Origin: Streptococcus peroris ATCC 700780
Lineage (GTDB): Bacteria > Bacillota > Bacilli > Lactobacillales > Streptococcaceae
Direction: 5' to 3'
NCBI RefSeq assembly: GCF_000187585.1
Contig: NZ_GL732463.1
Span: forward strand, 1,573,993-1,611,502
Length of the DNA: 37,510 nucleotides
Program-made: the position numbers and the translations under genes
Notes under the pieces: model-generated
The model's database searches: none
Told to the model about the DNA's origin: nothing
What the model saw: only the letters and a program-made list of their open reading frames with translations
Shown: positions 1-8,766 of the stretch, in pieces
How positions within the stretch are numbered: position 1 is the first letter of the stretch
Layout of the letters: every line of letters begins with the position of its first letter

Positions 1-6
1 TTTTTA

Positions 7-1482
7 TTATAAATCTTGCATAGAAATCTTATTGAGTTCGTTGACAACCTGCAGGATAGATAGTCGACTGATATTGATGACAAGCATGTCTTCGAGACCT
101 TTGATGTCGAAATTAGTGATGATAGCATCGTAGTCACTATCTATAATTTCTTGAATATTTAGAGTCTCCTTATTCCAAGTTTCATACTGAATGTTGTTAG
201 AAGTATGAAATTCGTAGAGGGATATCAAGAACTGTGGATGAGCAAAATCATATTCGCTTAGGACTAGGACTTTGACTTTCTTTTTATGTTCAAATAATTG
301 ATCTGTAAGGCCCTCAGCATGGGTAAAGAGGGTGTAGATCAGGTGAGAAAGAGCAGGTGTCTTCTCCTTTTGTCCCATGATACTCTTGTATCGCACCATT
401 TCAAAGGTAGCTGCTTCATAAAATGTTGGGAAGAATCTTTTAATCTTTCCAAGTGTATAATCCTTATTTTGCGAAATGATGGATTCGGAGTTGATTTCTC
501 TTCGCTCAAGTAAGGCAGTGTTGTGCAAGTTCCAAATTAAGGTATCTGTGTTTGCAAATTGAACGCCAAATTTTCGAGTTAAGTTGTCTAGGATGTCTCT
601 TGCGGCATGGTAGGAACGATCCACTTGTTCGTAAGATTGACGAGCGGCTAGGAAATCTTCAACCGTAAAGAAGATAGTAGGTTCTGCAAAGGGGCTAAAA
701 ATCTGATTGAGATTTTCAGGAGTAATTTCAATATTGAGCCCTTGAGCCAAATCTTGTAGCTGTTGTTGGAAATAAGAAAGTTGGTCGTAGATTGGACTTA
801 ACCAAGAAGAACTTTGTTTTGGTAAACGAACAAGATAGCCTCTTTTCATTCGGTATAAATCGACCGTAGCCTGCGTTCTAATTTGGTAGAGATTTTGATA
901 TTTTGCAGGGAATTTTGCCAGACTAATAAAGAAGGAAACGAAGTTATCGATGTCTTTTTCTTTGACTTCTGTGAAAGGCCAATCCAGAAAATTATATGCT
1001 TCGTGGAAATATTGGGAGAAGAAAAATCGAATATCTTTTTCGTCTCCAATGATAGAGATAGGTGTTACCTTCAGTTTAAAGCGGTAGGTTCCATCAAGTG
1101 TCTTATTGATATCCGCGACCTTTTTGCGTAAAGACGGAAGAGAGATATCCAGAGTTTCAGAAAGATGTTCATAGGTGAAGGGCCTATCCAAAAGGAAAAA
1201 TGCCTTCAAAATTTGAAAATAATCAGATGTCTGTAAAAAATATTGGTAGATTCGCTCGATGCCATTATTTTGAACATTCACCATCATGATTCCTGCAGTT
1301 GAGTGCCTGATATCAAAGTCAGGAAAGACTTCGCGTAATTCTTTGATATCACTCTTGATGATTCGAGCATTGTAGCCAATGATTTTAGATAAGTCATCCA
1401 GATAAATCCAGTTAGGATTTTCAAACAAATATTCTAAAATCTTTAATTGCCTTTGCTCTTTTTGACTGAGTAATTCTCTCAT
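7..1482 (-). CDS. Mga/RofA-like transcriptional regulator
   Basis: A 491-residue protein with the layout of streptococcal Mga-type stand-alone regulators. It has an N-terminal winged helix (about residues 22-50, around DDLSKIIGYNARIIKSDIKE), a second helix-turn-helix (about 103-126, around HLSETLDISLPSLRKK), a long central helical region of the PRD-like type, and a C-terminal segment (about 400-491, starting near KVKVLVLSEYDF) resembling the EIIB-like domain of Mga and MgrA. Length fits the family (about 490-530). The start is supported by a GGGAG ribosome site 10 bases before the ATG on the minus strand. The stop is at 7-9, so the gene is complete. It faces away from the capsule operon and lies downstream of the DUF1846 gene on the same strand. 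Its targets are unknown; control of the neighbouring genes is only a guess. Confidence 0.8.
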   Translation of the reverse strand: MRELLSQKEQRQLKILEYLFENPNWIYLDDLSKIIGYNARIIKSDIKELREVFPDFDIRHSTAGIMMVNVQNNGIERIYQYFLQTSDYFQILKAFFLLDRPFTYEHLSETLDISLPSLRKKVADINKTLDGTYRFKLKVTPISIIGDEKDIRFFFSQYFHEAYNFLDWPFTEVKEKDIDNFVSFFISLAKFPAKYQNLYQIRTQATVDLYRMKRGYLVRLPKQSSSWLSPIYDQLSYFQQQLQDLAQGLNIEITPENLNQIFSPFAEPTIFFTVEDFLAARQSYEQVDRSYHAARDILDNLTRKFGVQFANTDTLIWNLHNTALLERREINSESIISQNKDYTLGKIKRFFPTFYEAATFEMVRYKSIMGQKEKTPALSHLIYTLFTHAEGLTDQLFEHKKKVKVLVLSEYDFAHPQFLISLYEFHTSNNIQYETWNKETLNIQEIIDSDYDAIITNFDIKGLEDMLVINISRLSILQVVNELNKISMQDL

Positions 1483-1553
1483 TTTTAATAAACTCCCGAA
1501 GTAATGTTAGAATAATTAGAAAAGAAGATAATTGGAGATTGTCAGAATTCTAG

Positions 1554-1607
1554 CATAAAAGAAAGTCACCCCTTAAGAGAGATTCGAAGTCTATCGAAGA
1601 GGGGTGA
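1554..1607 (-). terminator. Intrinsic terminator downstream of the DUF1846 gene
   Basis: An 8-bp perfect stem (TCACCCCT at 1566-1573, AGGGGTGA at 1600-1607) closes a loop that holds a smaller stem (TTCGA/TCGAA at 1583-1598). Read on the minus strand it is followed by a T-rich run (CTTTCTTTTATG). It lies between the stop of the DUF1846 gene and the start of the regulator, so it probably separates the two transcripts. Confidence 0.5.
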
Positions 1608-1639
1608 TACTTGACAAGAAGTTCCTACTAGCCTTTGAT

Positions 1640-3124
1640 CTACTTACGATATAAACGATCGTATTGGTAGTAGGGATCAAAGGTTACGTTAATTCCCAGT
1701 TTACGGAGGACGTTCTTATCTTCATCCGTTAAGATAATCGTAGAATGAGCTTCACTACCTTTAAGATTTCCGAGTTCTTTCATGGCACGAGCAGCATCAG
1801 GATTTTCCATAGCAGTAATTGCAAGAGCGATGAGAATCTCATTTGAATGAAGACGAGGATTGCGACTACCCAAGTGATTGATTTTCAAACCTTGGATTGG
1901 TTTCACCACTTCTGGTTCAATTAATTTTGTTTCGGCATCAATATTCGCTGATTTCTTGATAGCATTGATCAAGGTAGCAGCTGTTGGACCAAAGAGTTCT
2001 GAGTTTTTACCGGTTACGATTTGGCCAGAAGGCAACTCAAGTGCTAGAGCAGGCCCATCTGTTTCCTCAGCCTTTTGTCGTGCAGCAACAGCAACCCTAC
2101 GGTCAGCTGGTGTGATGCCGAGGTCATTCATGAGAAGTTCAATTTTCTTGACAGCAGATTCAGCAACTTTTTCAGCTTTAAAGTCGAGTACGGTTTGATA
2201 GTAGCGACGGATAATTTCTTGTTTGGAGGCTTCTTTTGCAACCTCGTCATCGATGATGGCAAAACCAACCATGTTAACACCCATATCTGTAGGCGAAGCA
2301 TACGGAGACTCTCCCAAGATACGTTCAAGCATACGTTTAAGAACAGGGAAAATCTCGATATCACGGTTGTAGTTGACGGTCGTTTTTTCGTACGTTTCCA
2401 AGTGGAAGGGGTCAATCATATTGACATCATCAAGGTCCGCTGTAGCTGCCTCATAAGCCAAATTAACCGGGTGATGAAGTGGGAGATTCCAGACTGGGAA
2501 GGTTTCAAATTTGGCATAACCAGACTTGATACCATTTAGTTGATCATGGTACATATTGGACATACAAGTTGCCAACTTACCAGAGCCAGGTCCAGGAGCA
2601 GTGACAACAATCAAGTTCCGACTAGTTTGGATATAGTCATTTTTCCCCATGCCTTGAGGAGAGATGATGTGGTCCATATCTGTCGGATATCCCTTGATTG
2701 GATAGTGAAGATACGAGTCAATCCCATTTTTTTCTAATTGGTTACGGAAGGCATCAGCTGCAGGTTGACCAGCATATTGAGTAATGACAACAGAACCAAC
2801 AAAGATACCAAGTTCGTTAAATTTATCAATCAAACGAAACACTTCTTGGTCGTAAGAAATACCCAAGTCACCACGAGCCTTGGAGTGTTCGATATTGCTA
2901 GCGTTAATGGCAATAACAACCTCAACCTGTTCTTTCAACTCTTGCAAGAGTTTGATTTTGTTATCCGGCTCATATCCAGGAAGTACACGGGCGGCGTGGA
3001 AATCTTCCAACATCTTGCCCCCAAACTCCAAGTAGAGTTTACCATCAAATTGGTTGATACGCTCCAAAATATGGTCGCGTTGTAAATTTAGATATTTTTC
3101 AGAACTGAAAGCTTGTTTATTCAT
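1640..3124 (-). CDS. DUF1846 family protein with P-loop-like motif
   Basis: A 494-residue cytoplasmic protein of the DUF1846 family, which is widespread in Firmicutes and, as far as I know, without an assigned biochemical role. A glycine-rich, P-loop-like motif ([18 protein letters not shown] at about residues 178-183) suggests nucleotide binding. The reading frame stays open to 3208, but the extra 28 residues are a hydrophobic artefact. The ATG at 3122-3124 has an AGAGGT ribosome site six bases upstream and gives the typical family start [11 protein letters not shown]. It is transcribed divergently from the ali gene, with its own candidate promoter, and ends at a terminator. Family membership is firm; function is unknown. 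Confidence 0.85.
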   Translation of the reverse strand: MNKQAFSSEKYLNLQRDHILERINQFDGKLYLEFGGKMLEDFHAARVLPGYEPDNKIKLLQELKEQVEVVIAINASNIEHSKARGDLGISYDQEVFRLIDKFNELGIFVGSVVITQYAGQPAADAFRNQLEKNGIDSYLHYPIKGYPTDMDHIISPQGMGKNDYIQTSRNLIVVTAPGPGSGKLATCMSNMYHDQLNGIKSGYAKFETFPVWNLPLHHPVNLAYEAATADLDDVNMIDPFHLETYEKTTVNYNRDIEIFPVLKRMLERILGESPYASPTDMGVNMVGFAIIDDEVAKEASKQEIIRRYYQTVLDFKAEKVAESAVKKIELLMNDLGITPADRRVAVAARQKAEETDGPALALELPSGQIVTGKNSELFGPTAATLINAIKKSANIDAETKLIEPEVVKPIQGLKINHLGSRNPRLHSNEILIALAITAMENPDAARAMKELGNLKGSEAHSTIILTDEDKNVLRKLGINVTFDPYYQYDRLYRK

Positions 3125-3130
3125 TTTTTT

Positions 3131-3149
3131 ACCTCTATTTTCTATTATA
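3131..3149 (-). promoter_or_regulatory. Candidate -10 and ribosome site of the DUF1846 gene
   Basis: On the minus strand a perfect TATAAT (3144-3149) precedes AGAGGT (3131-3136), six bases before the ATG. No good -35 is seen 16-18 bases upstream, and a start from this -10 would leave a very short leader, so the promoter part is tentative. The ribosome site is convincing. Confidence 0.4.
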
Positions 3150-3252
3150 ATAAAAAAATTTAAGATAGGGAATAGCAGAATAGCTAGAAGATAAAAAAGA
3201 TTTGTCAATATTCATGTAAAAGTAAAAGCCCAGATATACATATAAAATTTAG

Positions 3253-3267
3253 AATTTTCTAAAAAAT
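3253..3267 (+). promoter_or_regulatory. Candidate CodY box upstream of the ali gene
   Basis: AATTTTCTAAAAAAT matches the CodY consensus AATTTTCWGAAAATT at 13 of 15 positions. It lies about 15 bases before the probable -35 of the ali promoter. CodY is known to control oligopeptide and amino-acid uptake in streptococci, so the placement makes sense. The region is very A+T rich and chance matches are common. Confidence 0.35.
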
Positions 3268-3281
3268 TATCAGAAAAAGCT

Positions 3282-3333
3282 TTGTAATTATTGAAAAATA
3301 GGGTATAATGGTAAAAATATTACTTTTAAGGAG
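3282..3333 (+). promoter_or_regulatory. Promoter and ribosome site of the ali gene
   Basis: A perfect -10 TATAAT (3304-3309) has a weak -35 TTGTAA (3282-3287) 16 bases upstream. A strong AAGGAG (3328-3333) sits seven bases before the ATG at 3341. The -10 lies beyond an upstream in-frame GTG-type start, which argues against that longer reading. Confidence 0.7.
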
Positions 3334-3340
3334 ATTATTT

Positions 3341-5308
3341 ATGAAATCGAAAAAGTGGCTCGCAGTTGCAGGGATTACACTGAGTGCAACACTTCTTTTG
3401 GCAGCTTGTGGTAAGGCTGACAAAAAAACCAATGCTCCGACAACATTTTCATATGTTTATGCCATCGATCCAACAACATTGGACTATAGCATTACTAGTA
3501 AAAGTTCAACATCAGATGTTGTTGCAAACTTGGTAGATGGACTCCTAGAAAATGACAAATATGGGAACTTAATTCCATCGCTTGCTGAAGACTGGTCTGT
3601 TTCACAAGACGGTCTGACCTACACCTACAAACTTCGTAAAGGGGTTAAATGGTATACTTCTGAAGGAGAGGAGTATGCTGAAGTTAAGGCTCAAGATTTT
3701 GTGACTGGTTTGAAACACGCCGCAGATGGTAAGTCAGACGGATTAACCCTCATTCAAGATTCAATTAAAGGTTTGGCGGAGTACGTTAGCGGTGAAACGA
3801 ATGACTTCTCAACAGTTGGTGTCAAGGCAGTCGATGACTATACGGTTCAATACACCTTGAACAAGCCAGAAAGTTTTTGGAATTCTAAGGTAACAACAGC
3901 GACTATGCTCCCTGTTAATGAAGATTTCTTAAATTCTAAAGGGAAAGATTACGGTACGGTATCGCCATCAGGTATTCTCTATAATGGCCCATACATCTTG
4001 AAGAACTTTACTTCAAAATCAGTAATTGAGTACGAAAAGAACCCAAATTATTGGGATAAAGACAATGTTAAAATTGACCACGTCAAACTGACATTCTATG
4101 ATGGATCTGACCAAGAATCATTGATTCGTAGCTTCGCATCAGGAGCATATACGACTGCACGTCTCTTCCCAACTAGCTCAAGCTTTGATTCAACCAAGAA
4201 AGAATACGGCGATAAAATTGTCTATAGCCCACAAGAAGCAACAAGCTATTACTTGACAGTAAACGTCAATCGTCAATCTTACAATAAAACGGCTAAGACA
4301 GACGAAACTCAAAAAACATCTACTAAAGAAGCACTTCTCAACAAAAACTTCCGTCAAGCCATCAATTTTGCTCTAGATCGTCATTCTTACTCTGCACAGA
4401 TGAATGGTGAAGAAGGTGCGGATAAGATTATCCGTACTAGCCTTGTGCCTTATGACTATGTTCAAGTCGGAGAAAAAACCTTCGGTGAGCTGGCGCAAGA
4501 ACAACTTGTGACTTACGGAGATCAGTGGAAAGATGTAGCCTTGACGGATGGCAAAGACACTCTTTATAACCCTACAAAAGCAAAAGCTGCCTTGGAAAAA
4601 GCGAAGTCAGAATTGCAAAGCAAGGGTGTAACCTTCCCAATTCATTTGGATGTTCCTGTAGAACAAACAGATGTGATTGCTGTCCAACAAACGAATTCAT
4701 TGAAACAGTCTATCGAATCAGCATTAGGAACTGATAATGTGGTGATTGATGTTCTTCAGATGACAGATAATGAAAAGGAAAATATCACTTCTCAAGCCAA
4801 AGTTCCTTCCCAAAAAGACTATGACCTGAATGGAACTGGTTGGGGGCCTGACTATCAAGACCCGGCAACCTATCTCAATATCCTAGATGCTAAGAAGGGT
4901 TCTGCTCTTAAACACTTGGGTATTACAAAAGGTAAAGATCCAGAAGTCATGGCCAAAGTTGGGCTTGATGAGTACAAGAAACTCTTGGATGATGCCGCTT
5001 CAGAAACAAGCGACCTCAACAAACGCTATGAAAAATATGCCAAAGCACAGGCTTGGGTTTCAGATAGTTCACTTCTTATCCCAGTAGCTTCTTCAGGTGG
5101 TTCTCCGACTGTTAGTCGTACAGTGCCATTCTCAAAAGCATACTCTCAAGTTGGGATTAAGGGAGATCCATTTGTGTTCAAAGGATTAGAGTTGCAAAAT
5201 GATGTCGTAACAACTAAAGAATACGAAGAAGCTCTTAAGAAATGGCAAAAAGAAAAATTAGAATCAAATGCCAAATACCAAAAAGAGTTAGCTGATCACG
5301 TTAAATAG
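3341..5308 (+). CDS. Ali-family oligopeptide ABC transporter substrate-binding lipoprotein
   Basis: A 655-residue lipoprotein of the AliA/AliB/AliC/AliD type (SBP_bac_5), which in pneumococci and relatives captures oligopeptides for the Ami permease. The N-terminus has a lysine-rich start, a hydrophobic stretch and a lipobox LAAC with the lipidated cysteine near residue 23. The body has the family hallmarks NLVDGLLENDKYGN, PSLAEDWSVSQDGLTYTYKL, NPNYWDKDNVK, LNKNFRQAINFALDR and WGPDYQDPATYL, and a lysine-rich tail ending in HVK. Length is normal. ATG 3341 is chosen because of the AAGGAG site and because it begins the signal peptide. It has its own promoter and terminator and lies just before the capsule operon, where S. 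mitis and some pneumococci carry aliB-like genes. Which Ali paralogue it is cannot be settled by eye. Confidence 0.93.
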   Translation: MKSKKWLAVAGITLSATLLLAACGKADKKTNAPTTFSYVYAIDPTTLDYSITSKSSTSDVVANLVDGLLENDKYGNLIPSLAEDWSVSQDGLTYTYKLRKGVKWYTSEGEEYAEVKAQDFVTGLKHAADGKSDGLTLIQDSIKGLAEYVSGETNDFSTVGVKAVDDYTVQYTLNKPESFWNSKVTTATMLPVNEDFLNSKGKDYGTVSPSGILYNGPYILKNFTSKSVIEYEKNPNYWDKDNVKIDHVKLTFYDGSDQESLIRSFASGAYTTARLFPTSSSFDSTKKEYGDKIVYSPQEATSYYLTVNVNRQSYNKTAKTDETQKTSTKEALLNKNFRQAINFALDRHSYSAQMNGEEGADKIIRTSLVPYDYVQVGEKTFGELAQEQLVTYGDQWKDVALTDGKDTLYNPTKAKAALEKAKSELQSKGVTFPIHLDVPVEQTDVIAVQQTNSLKQSIESALGTDNVVIDVLQMTDNEKENITSQAKVPSQKDYDLNGTGWGPDYQDPATYLNILDAKKGSALKHLGITKGKDPEVMAKVGLDEYKKLLDDAASETSDLNKRYEKYAKAQAWVSDSSLLIPVASSGGSPTVSRTVPFSKAYSQVGIKGDPFVFKGLELQNDVVTTKEYEEALKKWQKEKLESNAKYQKELADHVK

Positions 5309-5323
5309 TCTTTTATAATGAGT

Positions 5324-5360
5324 AAAGAAATCCTGCTTTTAAGTGGGATTTCTTTTTTTT
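5324..5360 (+). terminator. Intrinsic terminator after the ali gene
   Basis: A perfect 10-bp stem (AAAGAAATCC at 5324-5333, GGATTTCTTT at 5346-5355) with a 12-base loop is followed by a T run to 5360. It begins 16 bases after the ali stop codon. Confidence 0.9.
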
Positions 5361-5684
5361 AAGGTTACAAATAAGATTGCTAATATAAGGTTGGACCAAT
5401 ATACTCAAAATTAAAAAAATCAAATGTATAGCATGGTTGGGTGATGGTTCCCGTCTGAATTGTGTCAAATGGTGATAAAGTTTCGATGACACGTATGGAT
5501 ACTGTTTACACATGCCTCCTCACTAATTTGGGTCAAAGAGACTAAAAACAACTACAAGTACATGATATTATAGATAGATGTCGTTACAAATTCTCAAGTT
5601 GCTGAGGTGAAAGTTAGATGGGAACAAGAACGTAAAAATTCTGTTGAGAAGAGTCAAAAAGAAATGGAAAGTTACGTTCATTAA
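5361..5684 (+). pseudogene. Relic of the 3' end of a second ali gene
   Basis: No intact gene lies in this interval, but translated pieces line up in order with the C-terminal sixth of Ali proteins. They are KIANIRLDQYTQ (5373-5408; compare KVGLDEYKKLL in the intact neighbour), then AWLGDGSRL (about 5429-5455; compare AWVSDSSLLI), then VSNGDKVSMTRMDTV (5462-5506; compare ASSGGSPTVSRTVPF), then THASSLIWVK followed by YKYMIL, a TAG codon, IDVVTNSQ, then VRWEQERKNSVEKSQKEM and YVH with a stop at 5682-5684. The pieces are joined by frameshifts and small deletions, and the in-frame TAG stands where Ali proteins carry Gln (CAG to TAG). The lysine/glutamate-rich ending matches the family tail. I infer a former tandem ali pair whose second member has lost most of its length. 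Confidence 0.8.
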
Positions 5685-5720
5685 AAATAGAGCTTGTCAG
5701 GCTCTATTTTTAATTGTTTT
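5683..5720 (+). terminator. Intrinsic terminator of the lost second ali gene
   Basis: An 11-bp perfect stem (AAAAATAGAGC at 5683-5693, GCTCTATTTTT at 5701-5711, overlapping the relic stop codon) has a seven-base loop and a T-rich tail. It still separates the ali region from the capsule promoter. Confidence 0.85.
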
Positions 5721-5788
5721 TTGTTTCAAATAAACAGAAAATAGGGAAAAATCGAGATAAATTTCTTATCCTTAAAAACATATTTAAT

Positions 5789-5802
5789 AGTAAGCGCTTC
5801 CG
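5789..5802 (+). promoter_or_regulatory. Candidate cre (CcpA) site upstream of the cps promoter
   Basis: AGTAAGCGCTTCCG, with flanking T residues, fits the catabolite-response consensus WTGNAANCGNWNNCAW with two mismatches. It lies about 35-50 bases upstream of the cps -10. CcpA is reported to influence pneumococcal capsule expression. Binding here is not shown. Confidence 0.35.
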
Positions 5803-5835
5803 TAGTAGATGTATATAGCCTTCGAGTATGGTTTG

Positions 5836-5844
5836 TGATATAAT
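5836..5844 (+). promoter_or_regulatory. Extended -10 promoter of the polysaccharide operon
   Basis: TGATATAAT is a perfect extended -10 (TG at 5836-5837, TATAAT at 5839-5844), 30 bases before the wzg start codon. No good -35 is seen 17 bases upstream, which an extended -10 can make up for. The AGAGG ribosome site is at 5863-5867. Confidence 0.75.
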
Positions 5845-5873
5845 TAAATTAAAATATTTTATAGAGGTGTTCC

Positions 5874-7322
5874 GTGAGTAATAGGCGATTAAAAAAAAGT
5901 AAATCTGGTCAAATTCAGCAGAATTTGAACCTAGGTTTATTAGTTATTTATGTTGTTCTTGCTTCTTTTTTATTGTTTTTGATTTTTAGATATCAGATTT
6001 TATCGGTTAGTTATCTTAATATCATTTTGTCAGTAGTTTTAGTGCTTGTCGCTTTCTTGTCTCTGTTGCTAATTGTAAAGCGCAAGGCCAAGGTTTTCAC
6101 TCTGATAATTCTACTACTCTCAGTCTTATTCAGTTCGGTAGCATTGATAGCCGTTAATCGATTTGTTAGTCTTGCAAACCAATTTAATGCAACCTCTAAT
6201 TATTCAAGTTACACTATGAGTGTTGCGGTTCTAGCAGATAGTGAGATTAATAATGTTTCTCAACTTTCAAGTGTAACAGCTCCAACAGGAACAGATAATG
6301 AAAATATCCAAAAATTGCTCGATGATATTAAAACTACACAAAGCAAGGAGTTGGCTGTAGAGCAGAGCTCGTCTTATTTAGCAGCCTACAAGAGTTTATT
6401 AGCTGGTGAGACTAAGGGCATTGTTTTGAATAGTGTCTTTGAAAATCTCATCGAGCAAGAATATCCGGATTATGCTAAAAAGATAAAAAAGATTTATACT
6501 AAAGATTTAACAAAGGCAGTTGAAGCACCTAAGACAACGACAGGTACTAGTTTTAATGTTTATATAAGCGGAATTGACACCTACGGTCCAATAAGTTCTG
6601 TATCGCGTTCAGATGTCAATATGATCATGACCGTTAATCAAGATACCAAGAAAATTCTCTTAACGACCACCCCTCGAGATGCATATGTTCCGATAGCTGA
6701 TGGAGGAAATAATCAAAACGATAAGTTGACACACGCAGGTATTTACGGTGTAGATGCTTCTATCCATACTTTGGAAAATCTCTATGATATTGATTTGAAT
6801 TACTATGCCCGCCTTAATTTCACCTCTTTCTTGAAATTGATTGACCTTCTTGGAGGTGTTGATGTCTATAATGATCAAGATTTCACCTCTCTACATGGTC
6901 AATATCATTTCCCTGTAGGGAATGTTCATCTAGATTCAGAACAGGCTTTAGGATTTGTTCGTGAACGTTACTCCTTGACAAATGGAGATGGGGACCGTGG
7001 CCGTAACCAACAAAAAGTGATAGCTGCTGTGATTCAAAAATTAACTTCTACAGAAGCTTTAAAGAATTTTGATAGTATCATCCAAAATTTACAGGATTCA
7101 ATTCAGACCAATATGCCACCAGAAACAATGGTTAGTCTTGTTAATACCCAGTTGACAAGCGGAGGGAAGTATACCGTTACGAATCAGGACCTAAAAGGAA
7201 CTGGGCGTATGGGACTTCCGTCCTATGCTATGCCAGATAGCAATCTTTATATGCTAGAAATTGATCCAACAAGTCTAGAAGCAGTTAAAACAGCCATAAG
7301 AAACACCTTGGAAGGAAAATAA
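5874..7322 (+). CDS. wzg: Wzg/CpsA, LCP-family polysaccharide attachment protein
   Basis: A 482-residue membrane protein of the LytR-CpsA-Psr family, which moves undecaprenyl-linked polysaccharide onto peptidoglycan outside the cell. A basic N-terminus is followed by three membrane segments (about residues 20-100), an accessory domain (NATSNYS and VAVLADSEI region), then the LCP domain with the phosphate-binding arginines and aspartates in [15 protein letters not shown] (about 263-277), FVRERYSL and [10 protein letters not shown]. The start is GTG at 5874, with AGAGG six bases upstream; no closer ATG fits. Length matches pneumococcal CpsA (about 481). It is the first gene of the operon, and one base separates its stop from the wzh start. 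Confidence 0.96.
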   Translation: MSNRRLKKSKSGQIQQNLNLGLLVIYVVLASFLLFLIFRYQILSVSYLNIILSVVLVLVAFLSLLLIVKRKAKVFTLIILLLSVLFSSVALIAVNRFVSLANQFNATSNYSSYTMSVAVLADSEINNVSQLSSVTAPTGTDNENIQKLLDDIKTTQSKELAVEQSSSYLAAYKSLLAGETKGIVLNSVFENLIEQEYPDYAKKIKKIYTKDLTKAVEAPKTTTGTSFNVYISGIDTYGPISSVSRSDVNMIMTVNQDTKKILLTTTPRDAYVPIADGGNNQNDKLTHAGIYGVDASIHTLENLYDIDLNYYARLNFTSFLKLIDLLGGVDVYNDQDFTSLHGQYHFPVGNVHLDSEQALGFVRERYSLTNGDGDRGRNQQKVIAAVIQKLTSTEALKNFDSIIQNLQDSIQTNMPPETMVSLVNTQLTSGGKYTVTNQDLKGTGRMGLPSYAMPDSNLYMLEIDPTSLEAVKTAIRNTLEGK

Positions 7323-7323
7323 G

Positions 7324-8055
7324 ATGATTGACATCCATTCACACATAGTTTTTGATGTCGATGATGGACCTAAAAGTATAGAAGATAGTCGAGCGTTACT
7401 AAAAGAAGCTTATGCTCAGGGGACTCGGACTATCGTTTCAACCTCTCATCGACGCAAGGGAATGTTTGAGACACCGGAAGATAAAATCGCTACTAATTTT
7501 AAAATTGTTCAGGAATTGTCTAAAGAAATAGCTCCTGACCTAACAATCTTATATGGTGCTGAAATTTATTTTACCAGTGATATTTTAGATAAATTAGAAA
7601 ATCATATCATCCCAAAATTAAACGATACACGATATGCCTTGATTGAATTCAGTATGAGTACGCCTTATCGTGAAATCCACAGTGCTCTATCAAAAGTTCT
7701 CATGTTAGGCATCACTCCTGTAATAGCTCATATTGAACGCTATCATGCTTTAGAAAATGATGAAAAAAAAGTGAGAGAGCTTATCAATATGGGTTGCTTT
7801 ACACAAATCAACAGTTCTAGCATATTAAAGCCAAAACTGTTTGGGGATACCTATAAGTTTATGAAGAAACGTGCTCGTTACTTTTTAGATAGAGATTTAG
7901 TTCATGTCGTAGCGAGTGATATGCACAACTTAGAGGATAGACGACCATATATGAAAGAAGCTTATGATTTGATAAGCAAAAATTATGGGAAAGAAAAAGC
8001 TCAGGAGCTTTTTGAGACAAATCCTTCGAAAATTATAGAAGATAAAATGATTTAG
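7324..8055 (+). CDS. wzh: Wzh/CpsB, manganese-dependent protein-tyrosine phosphatase
   Basis: A 243-residue cytoplasmic PHP-superfamily phosphatase that removes phosphate from the tyrosine-rich tail of Wze. Metal-binding motifs are visible: [12 protein letters not shown] (His5, His7), a central glutamate in [18 protein letters not shown] (about 135-147) and VASDMHN (about 199-205). Length equals that of CpsB. It begins one base after the wzg stop and its stop overlaps the ribosome site of wzd, so translation is probably coupled. Confidence 0.96.
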   Translation: MIDIHSHIVFDVDDGPKSIEDSRALLKEAYAQGTRTIVSTSHRRKGMFETPEDKIATNFKIVQELSKEIAPDLTILYGAEIYFTSDILDKLENHIIPKLNDTRYALIEFSMSTPYREIHSALSKVLMLGITPVIAHIERYHALENDEKKVRELINMGCFTQINSSSILKPKLFGDTYKFMKKRARYFLDRDLVHVVASDMHNLEDRRPYMKEAYDLISKNYGKEKAQELFETNPSKIIEDKMI

Positions 8056-8060
8056 GAGAA

Positions 8061-8756
8061 ATGATGAAAGAACAAGATAAAATCGAAATCGATGTAGTGC
8101 AGGTGTTAAAAGTTTTATGGAAACGTAAATTGATGATAGCGTTGGTTGCAATCGCTACAGGGGTGCTTGCTTTTGGATTTAGCTCATTCATAGTTAAACC
8201 TCAGTTTACAAGTACGACAAGAATTTATGTGGTCAATCGCAACCAAGGAGATAAGCCAGGGTTATCTAATCAAGATTTGCAGGCTGGTTCTTACCTTGTA
8301 AAAGACTACCGAGAAATTATTCTATCCCAAGACGTTTTGGAAAAAGTAGTAACAGAGCAGAATTTAAAGTTTGATGCAAAAGCTCTTGCCAAAAAAATTC
8401 AGGTGACAGTTCCTGCAGATACTCGTATCGTGTCCATTTCAGTAAAAGATGGGAACCCTGAAGAAGCTAGTCGTATAGCGAATGGTCTTAGAGAAGTGGC
8501 TGCTCAAAAAATTATTTCTGTAACGAAAGTATCTGATGTAACTACATTGGAAGAAGCACGCCCTGCTCTATCACCTTCTTCTCCAAACATTCGTCGCAAC
8601 ACCATCTTGGGTGTTGGAGTTGGAGCGGGTATTGTCATTCTTTTAGCAATATCCGTCGAAGTTTTAGATGACCGAGTAAAACGTCCGGAAGATGTTGAAG
8701 AAGTGATGCATATCTCGCTTTTGGGTGTGATTCCGAATTTAGAGAAATTAAAATAG
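8061..8756 (+). CDS. wzd: Wzd/CpsC, polysaccharide co-polymerase and kinase activator
   Basis: A 231-residue membrane protein of the Wzz type. It has two membrane segments (about 25-46, [16 protein letters not shown], and about 180-201, [16 protein letters not shown]) flanking an extracytoplasmic domain, with a short cytoplasmic tail that activates the Wze kinase. It controls chain length and ties polymerisation to wall attachment. The start is one of two adjacent ATG codons (8061, 8064); AGGAGAA overlapping the wzh stop fits either. Length matches CpsC. Confidence 0.95.
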   Translation: MMKEQDKIEIDVVQVLKVLWKRKLMIALVAIATGVLAFGFSSFIVKPQFTSTTRIYVVNRNQGDKPGLSNQDLQAGSYLVKDYREIILSQDVLEKVVTEQNLKFDAKALAKKIQVTVPADTRIVSISVKDGNPEEASRIANGLREVAAQKIISVTKVSDVTTLEEARPALSPSSPNIRRNTILGVGVGAGIVILLAISVEVLDDRVKRPEDVEEVMHISLLGVIPNLEKLK

Positions 8757-8766
8757 AGGAGTAAAC

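Noticed and set aside
3125..3208. Longer N-terminus of the DUF1846 gene starting at 3208
   Set aside because: It adds a hydrophobic stretch unlike the family, crosses the candidate -10 and lacks a ribosome site; ATG 3124 has a good one.
5313..5513. Minus-strand 66-residue frame behind the ali gene
   Set aside because: It crosses the ali terminator and runs antisense to the ali relic; no ribosome site or family resemblance.
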